From: Nocardia ninae NBRC 108245
Lineage (GTDB): Bacteria; Actinomycetota; Actinomycetes; Mycobacteriales; Mycobacteriaceae
DNA: 64,000 nucleotides
Reading direction: 5' to 3'
Assembly (NCBI RefSeq): GCF_007990755.1
Contig: NZ_BJXA01000050.1
Span: forward strand, 1 to 64,000
In this document: positions 63,188-64,000 of the stretch, in pieces
How the letters are laid out: every line of letters begins with the position of its first letter
Position numbering within the stretch: the first letter of the stretch is position 1
Notes under the pieces: generated by a model
Told to the model about the DNA's origin: nothing
The model's database searches: none
The model's input: only the letters and a program-made list of their open reading frames with translations
Made by a program: the position numbers and the translations under genes

Positions 63188-64000
63188 CTATATATCCGCT
63201 AACGCCGCGTCCGCCGCGGGGTCGGTCGATTGCGGGCGGCCGCGCGGCCGGAAGCGGTGCAGCACGGCGAGGCCGACCGCGCTGCCGAGCACGATGGCCA
63301 GCGCGGCCCGCCCGGGTGTCGAGTCGTGTGCCGCGCCGTCGGGCAGCTGCCAGCTCTTGTTATCGTCGGGCAGCACGGAGATGACCGTCGGCAGGTACAG
63401 GGCGGCAATCGCCAGCACCCCGCTCGGTGCATGCCGCGGCCGGGCGGTGGCGCAGCAATAACCCGCGGTGAGCGCGAGCACCACGCTGCCTGCCGAGAAC
63501 AGAATCCAGTTCGATTCCGGCGGCACGATGATGGCGAAGACGGCGAGCCCGGCGAGCAAGGTGACGGCCAACGGCGCCGAGGGCATGCGGGCGCCCGCGA
63601 GCATGCCGACCGCCGCCAGTGCGAGCAGGATCCAGACACTCCAGCCGGGCCGGTGGGCGTACCCGAAGGCATCGGCGGTCGCGGTGAGACCGACCGCGAG
63701 ATAGACGCCGTACCCGTCGCGGCCGGGCAGCAGCATGGCCGCCGCGGTCGCGGCGCACACGGTGGCGGCGGCGGTGAACCCGATATCGACCGCGTGGTTG
63801 ATGGCGGGCGCGGTGATGTACTGCCGTTGCAGCCATTCGGTGACCGCGAGGATCACCAGGGCCAGCACCATCGCCGCGAGGATCGGCGCCACCGGGAGTT
63901 CGATCGACAGCCGCAGCGGCTCGGGTTCACCGATTCTGGACCGATTGCGCAGGGCGCTGACGATCGACAGTGCTAGCACCAGCACGATCAGCCAGCTGGG
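63188..64000 (-). CDS. Membrane protein of unknown function (N-terminus beyond window)
   Basis: The reading frame is open from the right edge of the window to TAG at 63188, giving at least 270 codons. The frame upstream of an in-frame GTG at 63985 continues as PSWLIV, so the true start is probably outside. About eight hydrophobic helices can be seen (for example VAPILAAMVLALVILAVTEW and APLAVTLLAGLAVFAIIVPP). No family was recognised. It is on the same strand as the Mrp operon, 113 bp upstream, and may be its first gene or a separate unit. Confidence 0.65.
   Translation of the reverse strand, partial: PSWLIVLVLALSIVSALRNRSRIGEPEPLRLSIELPVAPILAAMVLALVILAVTEWLQRQYITAPAINHAVDIGFTAAATVCAATAAAMLLPGRDGYGVYLAVGLTATADAFGYAHRPGWSVWILLALAAVGMLAGARMPSAPLAVTLLAGLAVFAIIVPPESNWILFSAGSVVLALTAGYCCATARPRHAPSGVLAIAALYLPTVISVLPDDNKSWQLPDGAAHDSTPGRAALAIVLGSAVGLAVLHRFRPRGRPQSTDPAADAALADI

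Noticed and set aside
61647-63461. 604-codon frame antisense to mrpA
   Set aside because: Arg/His/Gln-rich shadow; crosses the mrpA promoter and start region.

Overview
The window is GC-rich, densely coded DNA from a mycolic-acid actinomycete, most probably a Nocardia or close relative. This rests on three observations: the gene order, many apparently leaderless genes, and a ketoacyl synthase close in sequence to mycobacterial KasA/KasB. No database was searched. No rRNA, tRNA, CRISPR array, insertion sequence or prophage was seen.

Backbone: several blocks follow the order known from the Mycobacterium tuberculosis Rv0414c-Rv0433 region. These are thiE (minus) and thiOSG (1-2553), thiD (27090-27935), thiC with its TPP riboswitch (39861-41607), and xthA-GNAT-def facing DUF3263-LytR_C-sodC-YbdK (49910-55488). 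They are separated by accessory catabolic and transport modules, each with its own regulator.

Accessory modules: (a) a two-gene ABC exporter (2700-4405); (b) an adenylate cyclase (4768-5745); (c) a seven-gene operon (6170-15334) coding for AtuA, two acyl-CoA dehydrogenases, both subunits of a biotin-dependent acyl-CoA carboxylase, an enoyl-CoA hydratase and a TetR regulator, suited to branched acyl-CoA (leucine or acyclic terpene) breakdown; (d) a GT2-GtrA plus GT39 glycosyltransferase pair (17233-20531); (e) a DHA2 drug exporter divergent from a double Lrp/AsnC regulator (20896-23564); (f) a Baeyer-Villiger-type monooxygenase and SDR divergent from a TetR gene (23575-26876); (g) a Zur-box-controlled CobW GTPase (28027-29175); (h) two paralogous epoxide hydrolases and a TetR gene sharing one operator type (30065-33186); (i) an isolated KasA/KasB-like synthase divergent from a TetR gene, followed by another MFS exporter (33232-36686); (j) a VOC protein plus TipAS-type MerR operon with a 19-bp-spacer MerR promoter (36779-38170); (k) an uncharacterised gene with a perfect SOS box (38861-39807); (l) a secreted lipase facing a TetR gene (42334-44520); (m) homogentisate dioxygenase and fumarylacetoacetase beside a TetR gene and an acyl-CoA dehydrogenase (44591-49864); (n) a PAP2-type membrane enzyme and the Mrp Na+/H+ antiporter operon mrpA(B)CDEFG (55564-63074). 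The window ends inside a membrane protein gene.

Recurring features: short ATGA, GTGA or TTGA overlaps inside operons, strong hairpin terminators without U-tracts, and a TANNNT hexamer (GACGAT in one case) ending 6-8 nt before the start codon in twelve genes, mostly regulators, which is the signature of leaderless transcripts.
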